The notes beneath the pieces are model-generated. The model had not been told where the DNA came from. It was given only the letters and a program-made list of their open reading frames with translations, and searched no databases. A stretch of 64,000 nt of DNA from Chryseobacterium viscerum (GTDB lineage Bacteria; Bacteroidota; Bacteroidia; Flavobacteriales; Weeksellaceae): the NCBI RefSeq assembly GCF_025949665.1, contig NZ_JAPDFT010000002.1, positions 248,001 through 312,000 of the forward strand, written 5' to 3'. A program made the position numbers and the translations under genes. Shown one piece after another: positions 9,380 to 18,397 of the stretch; positions within the stretch are counted from its first letter, which is position 1, and each line of letters starts with the position of its first letter.

Positions 9380-11638
9380 ATGAAAAAAGATATACTCATT
9401 TTTGTACTGACTATCTTATTATGCTTGCCGGGAAGCTTATTTTCACAAACCTACCAACTTACCGGAAACCCTGTAAATACAACAGGCTGGGATCTTGTCT
9501 CTGATGCTATCGTAAGCGGAGACTTTGTAAGACTTACAACCGACCAGACCAGCAGATACGGGGCCGTAAAATTATCCACCCCTATCACCCTGAGCTATTG
9601 TGATAAATGGAAAGTGGAATTCGATTTCAGAATTGACGGAAACGGAACTACTCAGTTTGGAAAAGGAGATGGCTTTACCTTTTGGTATCTTGCCAACCCG
9701 CCTACAGGATTCGTTTCAGGAGGAGGACTTGGTATTCCTGCGAATGCTTCCGGACTAATGGTTGGTTTTGATATTTTCAACAACACTACTGAAGGCCAGA
9801 TGAGTAAAGTTCATATTCTTTATGGCACCAATAATACAGCAGGTAACAATATCGAATTCAACACCACTCCTGGAAGCACATACCATTCTCAGGACCTTAT
9901 CGCTACTCAGCCGTTTGTAGGAGACACCTACAGACACGTTGAAGTAAACGGAGAGACAGACCTTACCAATCCAACAAACTGGATTATTAAAGTAAGGATA
10001 AACGGCGTACTTATTGTAGATCAGTCTTTTGCTCCTTCTGGAGGTGCAGTAGGAATGTCACAAGGGTATTTCGGTTTCTCTGCAGCAACCGGAGGAGCCA
10101 GTGCAAGACATTCTATTAAAGATGTTAAAGTATTCGTAGATAAAGTTCCTATTTTAAGTAATACGGTAACTCCTTTTGTATGTACCAATCCTGCTACCGG
10201 AAATGGTGTAGTAGATCTTACTTCTTTTAACTCTCAATTTGTAAATAATCCTGGAAACTATATTTTCACTTATTATGTTTTGGGAAGCTCAACGCCTATC
10301 GCCAATCCTGCGAGTTTCCAATATTCTGGAAATACCACCATCAAGGTTGTTGTAAAAGACCCTACTTCCACTCTTTGCGATAATGGTGACGGAGTCATTC
10401 AGCTTAACCCCACCCCATTTGCAGCAACAGACGCCAGCCTTACCGGATGTAATAACAACAATGCCGGAACAGCAACCTTTGATCTTAACTCTGCTGCTGT
10501 AACAACTGTTGCCGGAGTTACAAAGGAATTCTACCCTACTTTATATGACCTTAATAATGGTACAAACCAGATTACAAACCCTTCAGCCTATGCTTCTGCA
10601 GCTGCTACAATATATGTAAGGGTAACTACTCCTCAGGGTTGTGTAAGTACAGCTAAAGTTACTCTGAACATCTACCCTGTTGTTGTTGTCAACGATGTTG
10701 AAATAAAATCCTGCTTTATAGAAACCAATCCATCTATGGCATCTTTTAATCTTACAGGAGCCATCGTTTCCCAGGGCGGACTTACAAAAGAATATTACCC
10801 ATCATTGGCTGACGCCATCAGCGGAACTAATGCAATCTCTACTCCGGCGGCATACATTGCTCCAAATGGGGTTGTTTACATTAAAGTATTCAGTGCAAAC
10901 GGATGTTATTCAATTGCTAAAGTGACTTTAACTGTCATCCCTCCAGTTTTCTCAAGAACATTACTAGATCAGACGATCTGTATAGAAAATACAACAACAT
11001 TAGATGCAGGTGCTGGTTTCAAAAGCTATGAATGGAGCACGGGTGCCACCACTCAATCTATCAAAAATGTAGGAGTAGGCACTTATTGGGTGAAACTTAA
11101 AACCGGAGATTGTATTGCCACACAAAAAGTAACAGTATATCCTTCCGACAATCCGGTTATTACCACGGTTGATATTTCAGGAAGTACAGTAACAATATAT
11201 GCCAACGGAGGAACCCCTCCATACCAATATTCAATGGATAATATCAACTGGCAGGATTCCAATGTGTTTACCAATATTACCAGAGGAGAAGCTAAAGTAT
11301 ATGTAAGAGACGGCTATAATTGTGTTCCTGTGGAAGTCAATATTACGGTCCCTAATCTGATCAACGTGATCACTCCTAATGATGACGGTATTAATGATTT
11401 TGTTGATTATTCTGCACTTGCTAATAAACAGAATCTGGAAATAGGGATCTTCGACAGATATGGCTACAAATTGTTCCAGGCTGATAAAACCAATGGTTAT
11501 AAATGGGCAGGTACCACTAATGGAAGTAAAAAAGTTCCTACAGGAAATTACTGGTATTCTGTTTCATGGAATGAAAATAATAAAAACAGTACTCCGATAA
11601 AATTCTCAGGTTGGATTGTTGTAAAAAACAGAGAATAA
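9380..11638 (+). CDS. T9SS type-B sorted protein with L-type lectin-like domain (paralog 4 of 4)
   Basis: A 752-aa paralog of the preceding gene: signal peptide (MKKDILIFVLTILLCLPGSLFSQ), L-type lectin-like domain (KGDGFTFWYLAN, VGFDIFNN, YFGFSAATGGASARHSIKDV), central modules and type-B sorting domain. The C-terminal third (ENTTTLDAGAGFKSYEWSTG, CIATQKVTVYPS, FDRYGYKLFQ, FSGWIVVKNRE) matches paralog 1, not its lectin-bearing neighbour. The usual ITPNGDG motif reads ITPNDDG here. A surface-exposed glycan-binding protein is a reasonable inference; the ligand cannot be read from sequence. Confidence 0.85.
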   Translation: MKKDILIFVLTILLCLPGSLFSQTYQLTGNPVNTTGWDLVSDAIVSGDFVRLTTDQTSRYGAVKLSTPITLSYCDKWKVEFDFRIDGNGTTQFGKGDGFTFWYLANPPTGFVSGGGLGIPANASGLMVGFDIFNNTTEGQMSKVHILYGTNNTAGNNIEFNTTPGSTYHSQDLIATQPFVGDTYRHVEVNGETDLTNPTNWIIKVRINGVLIVDQSFAPSGGAVGMSQGYFGFSAATGGASARHSIKDVKVFVDKVPILSNTVTPFVCTNPATGNGVVDLTSFNSQFVNNPGNYIFTYYVLGSSTPIANPASFQYSGNTTIKVVVKDPTSTLCDNGDGVIQLNPTPFAATDASLTGCNNNNAGTATFDLNSAAVTTVAGVTKEFYPTLYDLNNGTNQITNPSAYASAAATIYVRVTTPQGCVSTAKVTLNIYPVVVVNDVEIKSCFIETNPSMASFNLTGAIVSQGGLTKEYYPSLADAISGTNAISTPAAYIAPNGVVYIKVFSANGCYSIAKVTLTVIPPVFSRTLLDQTICIENTTTLDAGAGFKSYEWSTGATTQSIKNVGVGTYWVKLKTGDCIATQKVTVYPSDNPVITTVDISGSTVTIYANGGTPPYQYSMDNINWQDSNVFTNITRGEAKVYVRDGYNCVPVEVNITVPNLINVITPNDDGINDFVDYSALANKQNLEIGIFDRYGYKLFQADKTNGYKWAGTTNGSKKVPTGNYWYSVSWNENNKNSTPIKFSGWIVVKNRE

Positions 11639-11662
11639 TTACACTTTCCATCACATCAAAAG

Positions 11663-11692
11663 AATCACCCTGCCAGTCAGGGTGATTTTTTG
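11663..11692 (+). terminator. Rho-independent terminator
   Basis: Perfect 10-bp stem AATCACCCTG/CAGGGTGATT, loop CCAGT, then a T tract. Confidence 0.9.
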
Positions 11693-11747
11693 TATTAACG
11701 GGGCGGAGATATTTCATTTTAAAGACTCTTTATTCATATTCAATTCT

Positions 11748-11755
11748 TAAATTTG
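11748..11755 (+). promoter_or_regulatory. -7 element directly before the nitroreductase start
   Basis: TAAATTTG (TAnnTTTG), separated from the ATG at 11760 by only TCCT. The same four-base spacing is seen at dnaB and xrtF and suggests a leaderless or nearly leaderless mRNA. Confidence 0.5.
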
Positions 11756-11759
11756 TCCT

Positions 11760-12386
11760 ATGAATTATTTGGAAGCTTTAAGCAGAAGATATTCTGTAAA
11801 AAAATTCAATCATCAGATTATTCCTCAGGAAACCCTTCACAATATTCTTGAGTCAGGAAAGTTGTCTGCCAGTTCGCTGGGACTTCAGCCGTATAAAATT
11901 GTGATTGTTGAGAGTGAAGAAATGAAGCAGAAACTGATTCCGGCTTTCTATAATCCTTCTCAGATATCTACCTGTTCTCATCTTATCGTCATCATTTCAA
12001 AGAAAATCATTGAAGAGAACTATATCCGCGGATATTTTAATCATATTTCTGAAGTAAGAGATACTCCTGTTGAACAGCTGGATCCTTTTAGAAATAGTAT
12101 TAATCAGCATATCACCCAGAAAACACAGGATGAAATCTTCAACTGGGCAGAAAAACAATCCTATATAGTATTGGCCAATCTTATGTATGCCGCTGCTATT
12201 GAAAATATAGACTCCTGCCCTATGGAAGGCTTCCGCCAGGATCTTATAGAAGAAATTCTGAATATCAATCCCGAAACAGAAAAAGTAACCGTTACCCTCG
12301 CTTTAGGCTACCGTTCTGAAGAAGACCTTTTCCAGCACATGAAAAAAGTAAGGAAACCAAACGAAAAATTGTTTAAATTTATTTAA
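11760..12386 (+). CDS. Nitroreductase-family NAD(P)H-dependent oxidoreductase
   Basis: A 208-aa protein with the nitroreductase fold signature: N-terminal ALSRRYSVKKFN, then KLSASSLGLQPYKIVIVES (flavin-binding, like the SSxGxQPW segment of NfsB-type enzymes) and a C-terminal VTLALGYRSEED. These enzymes bind FMN and reduce quinones, nitro compounds or enones with NAD(P)H. The exact substrate cannot be told. It precedes nadB by 33 bp on the same strand and could be cotranscribed with the NAD biosynthesis genes. Confidence 0.85.
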   Translation: MNYLEALSRRYSVKKFNHQIIPQETLHNILESGKLSASSLGLQPYKIVIVESEEMKQKLIPAFYNPSQISTCSHLIVIISKKIIEENYIRGYFNHISEVRDTPVEQLDPFRNSINQHITQKTQDEIFNWAEKQSYIVLANLMYAAAIENIDSCPMEGFRQDLIEEILNINPETEKVTVTLALGYRSEEDLFQHMKKVRKPNEKLFKFI

Positions 12387-12419
12387 TCGTTTTTAAACGA
12401 TTGTACCTAAAGCAAGCAT

Positions 12420-13991
12420 ATGATAAAAGCGGATGTATTAGTAATCGGTTCCGGCATTTCCGGACTTTCCTATGCCATTAAAGTTTCTGAACAGCTCCCT
12501 GATGCCAAAATCATTATTGTCACCAAATCTGATGAAGATGAAAGCAATACCAAATATGCACAAGGAGGTCTGGCTGTAGTTACAGATTTTCAGAATGATA
12601 ATTTCCAAAAACATATTGACGATACAATGCGTGCCGGTGACGGAGAAAACAAGCGCGATGTCGTAGAAATGGTAGTAAGAGAAGCTCCTGCAAGATTCAA
12701 CGAAATTGTAGAATGGGGCGCCCAATTTGACATGAAGAACGGCAAATTCGCTTTAGGAAGAGAAGGAGGCCATACTGAAAACAGAATCGTACACCACAAA
12801 GATATTACAGGTTTTGAAATTGAAAGAGCTTTGTTGGAAACAGCCAATAGCAGCCCGAATATTGAAATCCTCGACCATCATTATGTAATTGATATCATTA
12901 CGCAGCACCATGTGCCCGGAAAGGAACTCAACGAAGGAGATATCCATTGCTATGGCGCTTATATTCTGGATGAAAAGTCCAAAACCATCAAAAAAATCAC
13001 TTCTAAAATAACATTGGTTGCCACAGGAGGAGCCGGACATGTTTATAAAAACACCACCAATCCTACTATTGCTACAGGAGACGGAATTGCCTTTGTAGCC
13101 CGTGCAAAAGGAAAGGTTTCCAATATGCAGTATTACCAGTTCCACCCCACAGCTTTGTACAGCAAAATGGATGGAATGCTGTTCTTAATTTCAGAGGCTG
13201 TTCGTGGAGACGGAGCAAAATTAAGAACCAAAAGGGGCGAAAAATTCATGCACAAATATGATGAACGTGAAGAACTTGCATCAAGAGATATTGTAGCAAG
13301 AGCTATCGATGCCGAAATGAAAATTACCGGAGACGAATTTGTCGGTTTAGATTGTAAGGAAATGAACCATGAAAAATTCTTAGAACATTTCCCCAATATT
13401 TATAAAAAATGCAGAGATGAAGGAATTGATCCCTTCACTCAATTAATTCCTGTTGTACCCGCATGCCACTATTTAATGGGAGGTATTGAGGTAGACCGGG
13501 ACGGACAATCCTCCATCAGAAACCTTTTTGCTGTGGGTGAATGTACCAACTCAGGACTTCACGGAGCCAACAGACTTGCCTCCAATTCATTGCTTGAAGG
13601 TTTGGTTTTCGGGCACAATGCAGCTATGAAAACTGTGGAACTTCTGAATGAAAACAGTTTCAACTTTGATGACCTGAAGGCAGTTCCTGAATGGGATGAA
13701 GAAGGAATGAAAATCATGGACGAAATGGTCATCGTAAGCTATCTTAGAAAACAGCTTCAGGAAATGATGAGCGACCTGGTAGGTATTGTAAGAAGTAACA
13801 GACGTCTGAACATGGCGCTCCAGAAACATCAGGAGATTGCTGCTGCTGTAGATGAAATCTATCACTACTCTATTCTTTCCCCTCAACTGTCAGAATTAAG
13901 AAACTTAACAACCGTTGCCCATCTCATCATTACCCAATCTATGGAAATGACAGAGAATAAGGGTGCATTTTATAATAAAGATTTGGTTTAA
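12420..13991 (+). CDS. nadB: L-aspartate oxidase NadB
   Basis: A 523-aa FAD enzyme that oxidises L-aspartate to iminoaspartate, the first step of de novo NAD synthesis. The N-terminal FAD-binding Rossmann motif GSGISGLS is at residues 9-16. It also has KYAQGGLAVV, EGGHTENRIVHHKD, FHPTALY, EAVRGDGAKLR, HYLMGGIEVD and the C-terminal FAD motif VGECTNSGLHGANRLASNSLLEG, all diagnostic of NadB rather than succinate dehydrogenase. nadC lies downstream, separated by one unrelated membrane-protein gene; nadA is not in the window. Confidence 0.95.
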   Translation: MIKADVLVIGSGISGLSYAIKVSEQLPDAKIIIVTKSDEDESNTKYAQGGLAVVTDFQNDNFQKHIDDTMRAGDGENKRDVVEMVVREAPARFNEIVEWGAQFDMKNGKFALGREGGHTENRIVHHKDITGFEIERALLETANSSPNIEILDHHYVIDIITQHHVPGKELNEGDIHCYGAYILDEKSKTIKKITSKITLVATGGAGHVYKNTTNPTIATGDGIAFVARAKGKVSNMQYYQFHPTALYSKMDGMLFLISEAVRGDGAKLRTKRGEKFMHKYDEREELASRDIVARAIDAEMKITGDEFVGLDCKEMNHEKFLEHFPNIYKKCRDEGIDPFTQLIPVVPACHYLMGGIEVDRDGQSSIRNLFAVGECTNSGLHGANRLASNSLLEGLVFGHNAAMKTVELLNENSFNFDDLKAVPEWDEEGMKIMDEMVIVSYLRKQLQEMMSDLVGIVRSNRRLNMALQKHQEIAAAVDEIYHYSILSPQLSELRNLTTVAHLIITQSMEMTENKGAFYNKDLV

Positions 13992-14005
13992 TAAAAATTA
14001 AATCA

Positions 14006-14653
14006 ATGAAAACCCTGAATTTAAATATTCTTACAACAGTCAATATTTTATTCTATTCAAGAATGATACTTTCATTGATCTGTGGTTTTATATTATTGAG
14101 TTTTTGGGTGAAAGAAGGAAAAACTGATAATTTTTCAAATATAGTTATCCTTGCAGGAATAATATTCTTAGGACTTCTTTTAGGGGTATTTGGAGTAACA
14201 TTATTAAAAAAGATTATTATCCCCAGATCCAAATATCCTTTAGTTTTAAATCTTTTATGCAATATGAAAGGTTTGGGAAAACCAGATTATTATGGAAGTT
14301 TAAAATTCGATTTAAATAATATAATTAAAGATAATAAATTACGCTTAACTCTATATTATATCAATAATCCTCAATATCCGATTTTAACATTTAATAGAGA
14401 AAAAATTATTTATTACACTCAAGAATATAATTGGGATAATTTTAAATGGAGCTATAAAGTTATACCACAAGGACGAAACGAAAAACAAATATTAGAGTTT
14501 CAGGGTATTAATCAAAACAATATAAAAATAAAAGACAATATAGATTTTGAAAAAATAGATGCAAAGGAAAATGAAGTCCTTTTGCTCTTTAATTATTCAC
14601 GATTTATTGTTCGGAAAAAGATCTTCCTTTTATTACTAAAATCAAAAATATGA
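14006..14653 (+). CDS. Hypothetical two-TM membrane protein between nadB and nadC
   Basis: A 215-aa protein I do not recognise. Two hydrophobic segments (about residues 17-36 and 47-67) are followed by a charged, Lys/Asn-rich, probably cytoplasmic domain of ~145 aa with no cysteine-rich or catalytic motif I can name. It begins 14 bp after nadB, and its stop overlaps the nadC start (ATGA at 14650-14653), so it is translationally coupled to nadC and part of the operon. Its base composition is visibly more A+T-rich than nadB and nadC, which hints at a later insertion. Function unknown. Confidence 0.75.
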   Translation: MKTLNLNILTTVNILFYSRMILSLICGFILLSFWVKEGKTDNFSNIVILAGIIFLGLLLGVFGVTLLKKIIIPRSKYPLVLNLLCNMKGLGKPDYYGSLKFDLNNIIKDNKLRLTLYYINNPQYPILTFNREKIIYYTQEYNWDNFKWSYKVIPQGRNEKQILEFQGINQNNIKIKDNIDFEKIDAKENEVLLLFNYSRFIVRKKIFLLLLKSKI

Positions 14654-15510
14654 AAAGACCAGCATACGTAACCGATAAAGCATTAAAAACATTTATAAAA
14701 AGCGCCCTTGAAGAAGATATTCAGGATGGTGACCACTCTACGTTATCTACCATTCCCCAGGATCTTATACAAAGCGCAAAGCTATTGGTAAAACAGGACT
14801 GTATTCTCGCAGGTGTTGAGCTGGCTGAAATCATTTTCAATACTTTTGACAAAAACCTGAAAGTGGAAATTTTCATTAAAGATGGAACTCCTTGTAAATT
14901 TGGCGATGTAGCCCTTATTGTAACTGGAAGTGCAAGATCCATCCTTTCCACTGAGAGATTCGTTCTTAACTGTATGCAGAGAATGAGCGGTATTGCCACC
15001 CTTACCCATGACTGGGACTCAAGATTGGTAGGTACAAAAACTAAACTTTTAGATACAAGAAAAACGACTCCAAACTTCAGAATGTGTGAAAAATGGGCAG
15101 TTGCCATAGGTGGTGGAACCAATCACAGATATGGTCTTTATGACATGATCATGCTGAAAGACAACCATATCGACTACAATGGAAGCATTACCAATGCAGT
15201 GGCAATGGCAAAGGATTATGTTAAAAAGAACAAGAAAAAGTTAAAAATAGAGGTTGAAACAAGAAACCTTGAAGAAGTTCAGGAAGCTATCAATGCAAAG
15301 GTCGACAGAATTATGCTTGATAATATGGATGTGGAAACTATGAAGCAGGCTGTACAAATGATCAACGGCTCATGTGAATCTGAAGCTTCAGGCGGAATTA
15401 CCCGCGATATGCTGAAAGAAATTGCTTCAACAGGGGTAACATTTATCTCTGTAGGAGCCCTTACACACTCTGCTGAGAATATAGATTTGAGTCTCAAAGC
15501 AGTGAAATAG
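14650..15510 (+). CDS. nadC: Quinolinate phosphoribosyltransferase (carboxylating) NadC
   Basis: A 286-aa enzyme converting quinolinate and PRPP to nicotinate mononucleotide, CO2 and PPi. Family motifs visible in order: EEDIQDGDHST near the N-terminus, ERFVLNCMQRMSGIAT, LDTRKTTPNFR, GGGTNHRYGLYDMIMLKDNHI, EVETRNLEE, DRIMLDNM and EASGGITRDM. Length is normal. It is coupled to the upstream hypothetical gene by a 4-bp overlap. Together with nadB it covers two of the three quinolinate-to-NaMN pathway proteins. Confidence 0.96.
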   Translation: MKRPAYVTDKALKTFIKSALEEDIQDGDHSTLSTIPQDLIQSAKLLVKQDCILAGVELAEIIFNTFDKNLKVEIFIKDGTPCKFGDVALIVTGSARSILSTERFVLNCMQRMSGIATLTHDWDSRLVGTKTKLLDTRKTTPNFRMCEKWAVAIGGGTNHRYGLYDMIMLKDNHIDYNGSITNAVAMAKDYVKKNKKKLKIEVETRNLEEVQEAINAKVDRIMLDNMDVETMKQAVQMINGSCESEASGGITRDMLKEIASTGVTFISVGALTHSAENIDLSLKAVK

Positions 15511-15512
15511 CG

Positions 15513-15555
15513 TTGAATTTTTAACAAAAACACCCCCACTTTGTTAAAAATTCAA
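15513..15555. repeat. 16-bp perfect inverted repeat with C-rich loop after nadC
   Basis: TTGAATTTTTAACAAA and its exact reverse complement flank an 11-base loop (AACACCCCCAC). It starts 3 bp after the nadC stop. No T tract follows, so it is either an atypical terminator, an mRNA 3'-end stabiliser or a protein-binding site. A weaker ATGACT/AGTCAT inverted repeat follows at 15560-15596. The rest of the gap to the receptor gene is A+T-rich leader. Confidence 0.6.
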
Positions 15556-15728
15556 TAACATGACTTTTTTCATAAAAAATTTCGGTTTTTAGTCATAATA
15601 CTGAATTTCAACCTATTAACATTATTAAGACTGATTAAAAATTAACATTGAGTTAATAATAGTTAAATTTTATTTCGCGAATTTTGCAGAAAATTAAATC
15701 TAATTATTACTAATTATTACTAACGATT

Positions 15729-18311
15729 ATGAAATTAATCAACAAATCGATACTAACTGCGGTTATTACATTATCTACAGCTAGTGTTTATTACGCTCAA
15801 CAAGTTCAGGACACAGTGCAAAAGTCCAAAGATATTGATGAGGTAATTTTAAGAGGTGTAACGGATATCGCTAAAGATAGAAAAACACCAGTTGCAGTGT
15901 CTACAATCAAAGCTGCTCAAATCCTTGAGAGACAAGGAAACCAGGAGTTGGTAGAATTGTTAAACACAACACCGTCAGTATATGCTACAAAAGGTGGTGG
16001 TGGATTTGGAGATTCTCAGATCACAATGCGTGGTTTTGAATCAAGAAATATTGCAGTAATGGTAAACGGTATGCCTGTTAATGACATGGAAGGAGGTACT
16101 GTTTATTTCTCAAACTGGACCGGACTATCTGATGTAACAAGTACGATGCAGGTACAAAGAGGACTTGGTTCTTCGAAATTGGCAATTGCTTCTGTAGGAG
16201 GTACTATGAACTTCTTAACAAAATCAGCAGATATGAAAAGAGGTGGAATTCTTAGATTTGGAGTTGGTAACAATGACTATCTTAAAACCTCTTTTGCTTA
16301 CAACACAGGTAAATCTGAAAATGGATGGTCTTCATCTATCTTGATGAGCAGACAGGCTGGTAGCACTTATATAGAAAACACACAATACGAATCTTATGCT
16401 TATTATTTTGCATTAGGTTGGGAACCAAATAAAAAACACAATTTCCAATTTACCCTAACTTCTGCACCACAATGGCATAATCAGAGAACATTCTCTCCAA
16501 CAATCCAAAATTATATCAAGTACAATCCGGATCAAGACGGAACACCATACAGACAATACAACTCTGATTATGGTTACTACACTGATGCAAATGGAAATAA
16601 AGTATCATTAGCTAACAGAGCAAACTATTACTCTAAGCCGGTAATGATGGTAAACTGGGACTGGACAATGAACGAAAAGTCTAAGTTAAGTACAGTTTTA
16701 TACATGTCTAACGGTAGAGGTGGTGGAACTGGTGAACTTGGTAGAGTTGGCGGAAAAGGAATCACTGATGCTTCTTTCATTGATGGAGGCGGTCATTTCA
16801 ACTACGATGCTATTTTTGCTGCGAACAAAGCTGTTAACGTAAATACTGCTGGTGCTGGTAGTACTTTGATCCGTAGATCAAGTATCAACTCTCACAACTG
16901 GTATGGTATCTTGGCAAATTTCCAACACAAAATTAATGATAACTGGAACTTCTCAGTAGGTACAGATGACAGATATTACTACGGATACCATTATCAGGTA
17001 GCTTCTGATTTATATGGAGCTTCAGGATATAAGGATAGCAATAACAAAAATATTGCTCCTAATATTGTTAACAAAACTTATGATTATCAACAGCTAGCTT
17101 GGAATCCTTTTGGAGGAAAAACAGCTCCTATCCAAGATCAGATTGGTTACAGTAATGACGGTGAAGTTATCTGGTACAGTGGTTTTGGTCAGGTTGAATT
17201 TAATAAAAATGATTTCTCAGCATTCTTGCAAGGATCAGTTTCTAATCAAGGATACCAAAGAATTGACAACTTCATCCAAGATGGTGTAACGAAACAACAA
17301 GGACAGGTTGTTAATACAAAAACAGGATTCAAAAACCTTTTTGGATATAACATTAAAGGAGGTGCTAACTATAACATCAATGCTAATCACAATGTTTTCG
17401 CAAATGTTGGATATTATAGCAAGCAGCCATTCTTCAACTCTGTATACCCAAGTAACTTCCAGGTAGTTAACCCAACTTTAACTAATGAAAAAATCTTCTC
17501 TGCTGAAGTTGGATATGGTTTCAGATCTCAAAAGTTAAGCGCAAATGTTAACATATACAGAACCCAATGGGGAGACAGATGGTTAAGAAGAACTAACCAG
17601 ACGTTTACTCTACCTGATAATACAACAACTACAGGATACGCAGAAATCAGTGGTATTACTGAAGTTCACCAAGGTGTTGAATTTGATGCTGTTTACAGAC
17701 CAACTAATTATCTTGAATTCCAAGGTATGTTCTCATGGGGAGATTACTATTATAAAGGAAACGCTACAGGTGCTGCATTTGACGACAACAATAATCCACT
17801 TACTTTAGCTGGTACTTCTACATCAACAACTCTTTATTTAGATAAAGTAAAAGTAGGAGGAACAAGTAATAACAGTATTCCTCAGATGACTGCATCATTA
17901 GGTGCTACTGTAAAACCAGTAAAAGATCTTAGCATCTTCGGAACTTGGAGATATGTAGGTAAACTTTACTCATCAATTGATATTGCTACATTCTCTAATC
18001 AGGCTGCGCAAGAAAAAGGAGTAATGAAGTTACCGGATTTCAATCTGTTTGATGTAGGATTCTCTTACAAAATCAGATTAAGAGACAGCTCTCAATATTT
18101 CACTATTGGTGCAAATGTTTACAACTTATTTGATACTACTTATATCTCTGATGCTTCAACAAACGTATTCACAAAAACTAGTGATCAGTTTGCTACAGCA
18201 GCTCAATATGAGGCTTATCAATCTTCATTATACAAAGGAATTGATCCTACTAACCGTGTACTTTTCGGATTCGGAAGAACATGGGCAGCAAACTTATCAT
18301 TCAACTTCTAA
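15729..18311 (+). CDS. TonB-dependent outer-membrane receptor
   Basis: An 860-aa outer-membrane beta-barrel importer energised by TonB-ExbBD. The signal peptide (cut near YYAQ) is followed by a plug domain from about residue 40 (TPVAVSTIKA, QELVELLNTTPSVYATKGGGGFGDSQITMRGF, VMVNGMPVNDMEGG, QVQRGLGSS, SVGGTMNF) and then by a barrel ending in the aromatic C-terminus LSFNF. It lacks the N-terminal carboxypeptidase-regulatory-like domain found in the second receptor of this window. No SusD-type gene is adjacent. The substrate is unknown; no nearby gene indicates it. Confidence 0.93.
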   Translation: MKLINKSILTAVITLSTASVYYAQQVQDTVQKSKDIDEVILRGVTDIAKDRKTPVAVSTIKAAQILERQGNQELVELLNTTPSVYATKGGGGFGDSQITMRGFESRNIAVMVNGMPVNDMEGGTVYFSNWTGLSDVTSTMQVQRGLGSSKLAIASVGGTMNFLTKSADMKRGGILRFGVGNNDYLKTSFAYNTGKSENGWSSSILMSRQAGSTYIENTQYESYAYYFALGWEPNKKHNFQFTLTSAPQWHNQRTFSPTIQNYIKYNPDQDGTPYRQYNSDYGYYTDANGNKVSLANRANYYSKPVMMVNWDWTMNEKSKLSTVLYMSNGRGGGTGELGRVGGKGITDASFIDGGGHFNYDAIFAANKAVNVNTAGAGSTLIRRSSINSHNWYGILANFQHKINDNWNFSVGTDDRYYYGYHYQVASDLYGASGYKDSNNKNIAPNIVNKTYDYQQLAWNPFGGKTAPIQDQIGYSNDGEVIWYSGFGQVEFNKNDFSAFLQGSVSNQGYQRIDNFIQDGVTKQQGQVVNTKTGFKNLFGYNIKGGANYNINANHNVFANVGYYSKQPFFNSVYPSNFQVVNPTLTNEKIFSAEVGYGFRSQKLSANVNIYRTQWGDRWLRRTNQTFTLPDNTTTTGYAEISGITEVHQGVEFDAVYRPTNYLEFQGMFSWGDYYYKGNATGAAFDDNNNPLTLAGTSTSTTLYLDKVKVGGTSNNSIPQMTASLGATVKPVKDLSIFGTWRYVGKLYSSIDIATFSNQAAQEKGVMKLPDFNLFDVGFSYKIRLRDSSQYFTIGANVYNLFDTTYISDASTNVFTKTSDQFATAAQYEAYQSSLYKGIDPTNRVLFGFGRTWAANLSFNF

Positions 18312-18342
18312 TAATATCACAATATTAGATTTTATAAATATC

Positions 18343-18368
18343 AATCCCGGCTTTGAGCCGGGATTTTT
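18343..18368 (+). terminator. Terminator of the TonB receptor gene
   Basis: Perfect 10-bp stem AATCCCGGCT/AGCCGGGATT with loop TTG and a following T run. The next gene's -7 element starts 3 bp after the T tract. Confidence 0.9.
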
Positions 18369-18370
18369 GT

Positions 18371-18378
18371 TATCTTTG
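18371..18378 (+). promoter_or_regulatory. -7 element for the small membrane protein gene
   Basis: TATCTTTG (TAnnTTTG), 19 bp before the ATG at 18398. The upstream terminator occupies the -33 region, so the two signals are packed together. Confidence 0.55.
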
Positions 18379-18397
18379 TGTACAAAAAAATAGGATT

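Noticed and set aside
14721..15122. 133-codon minus-strand frame opposite nadC
   Set aside because: Shadow of a conserved enzyme gene with no family resemblance.
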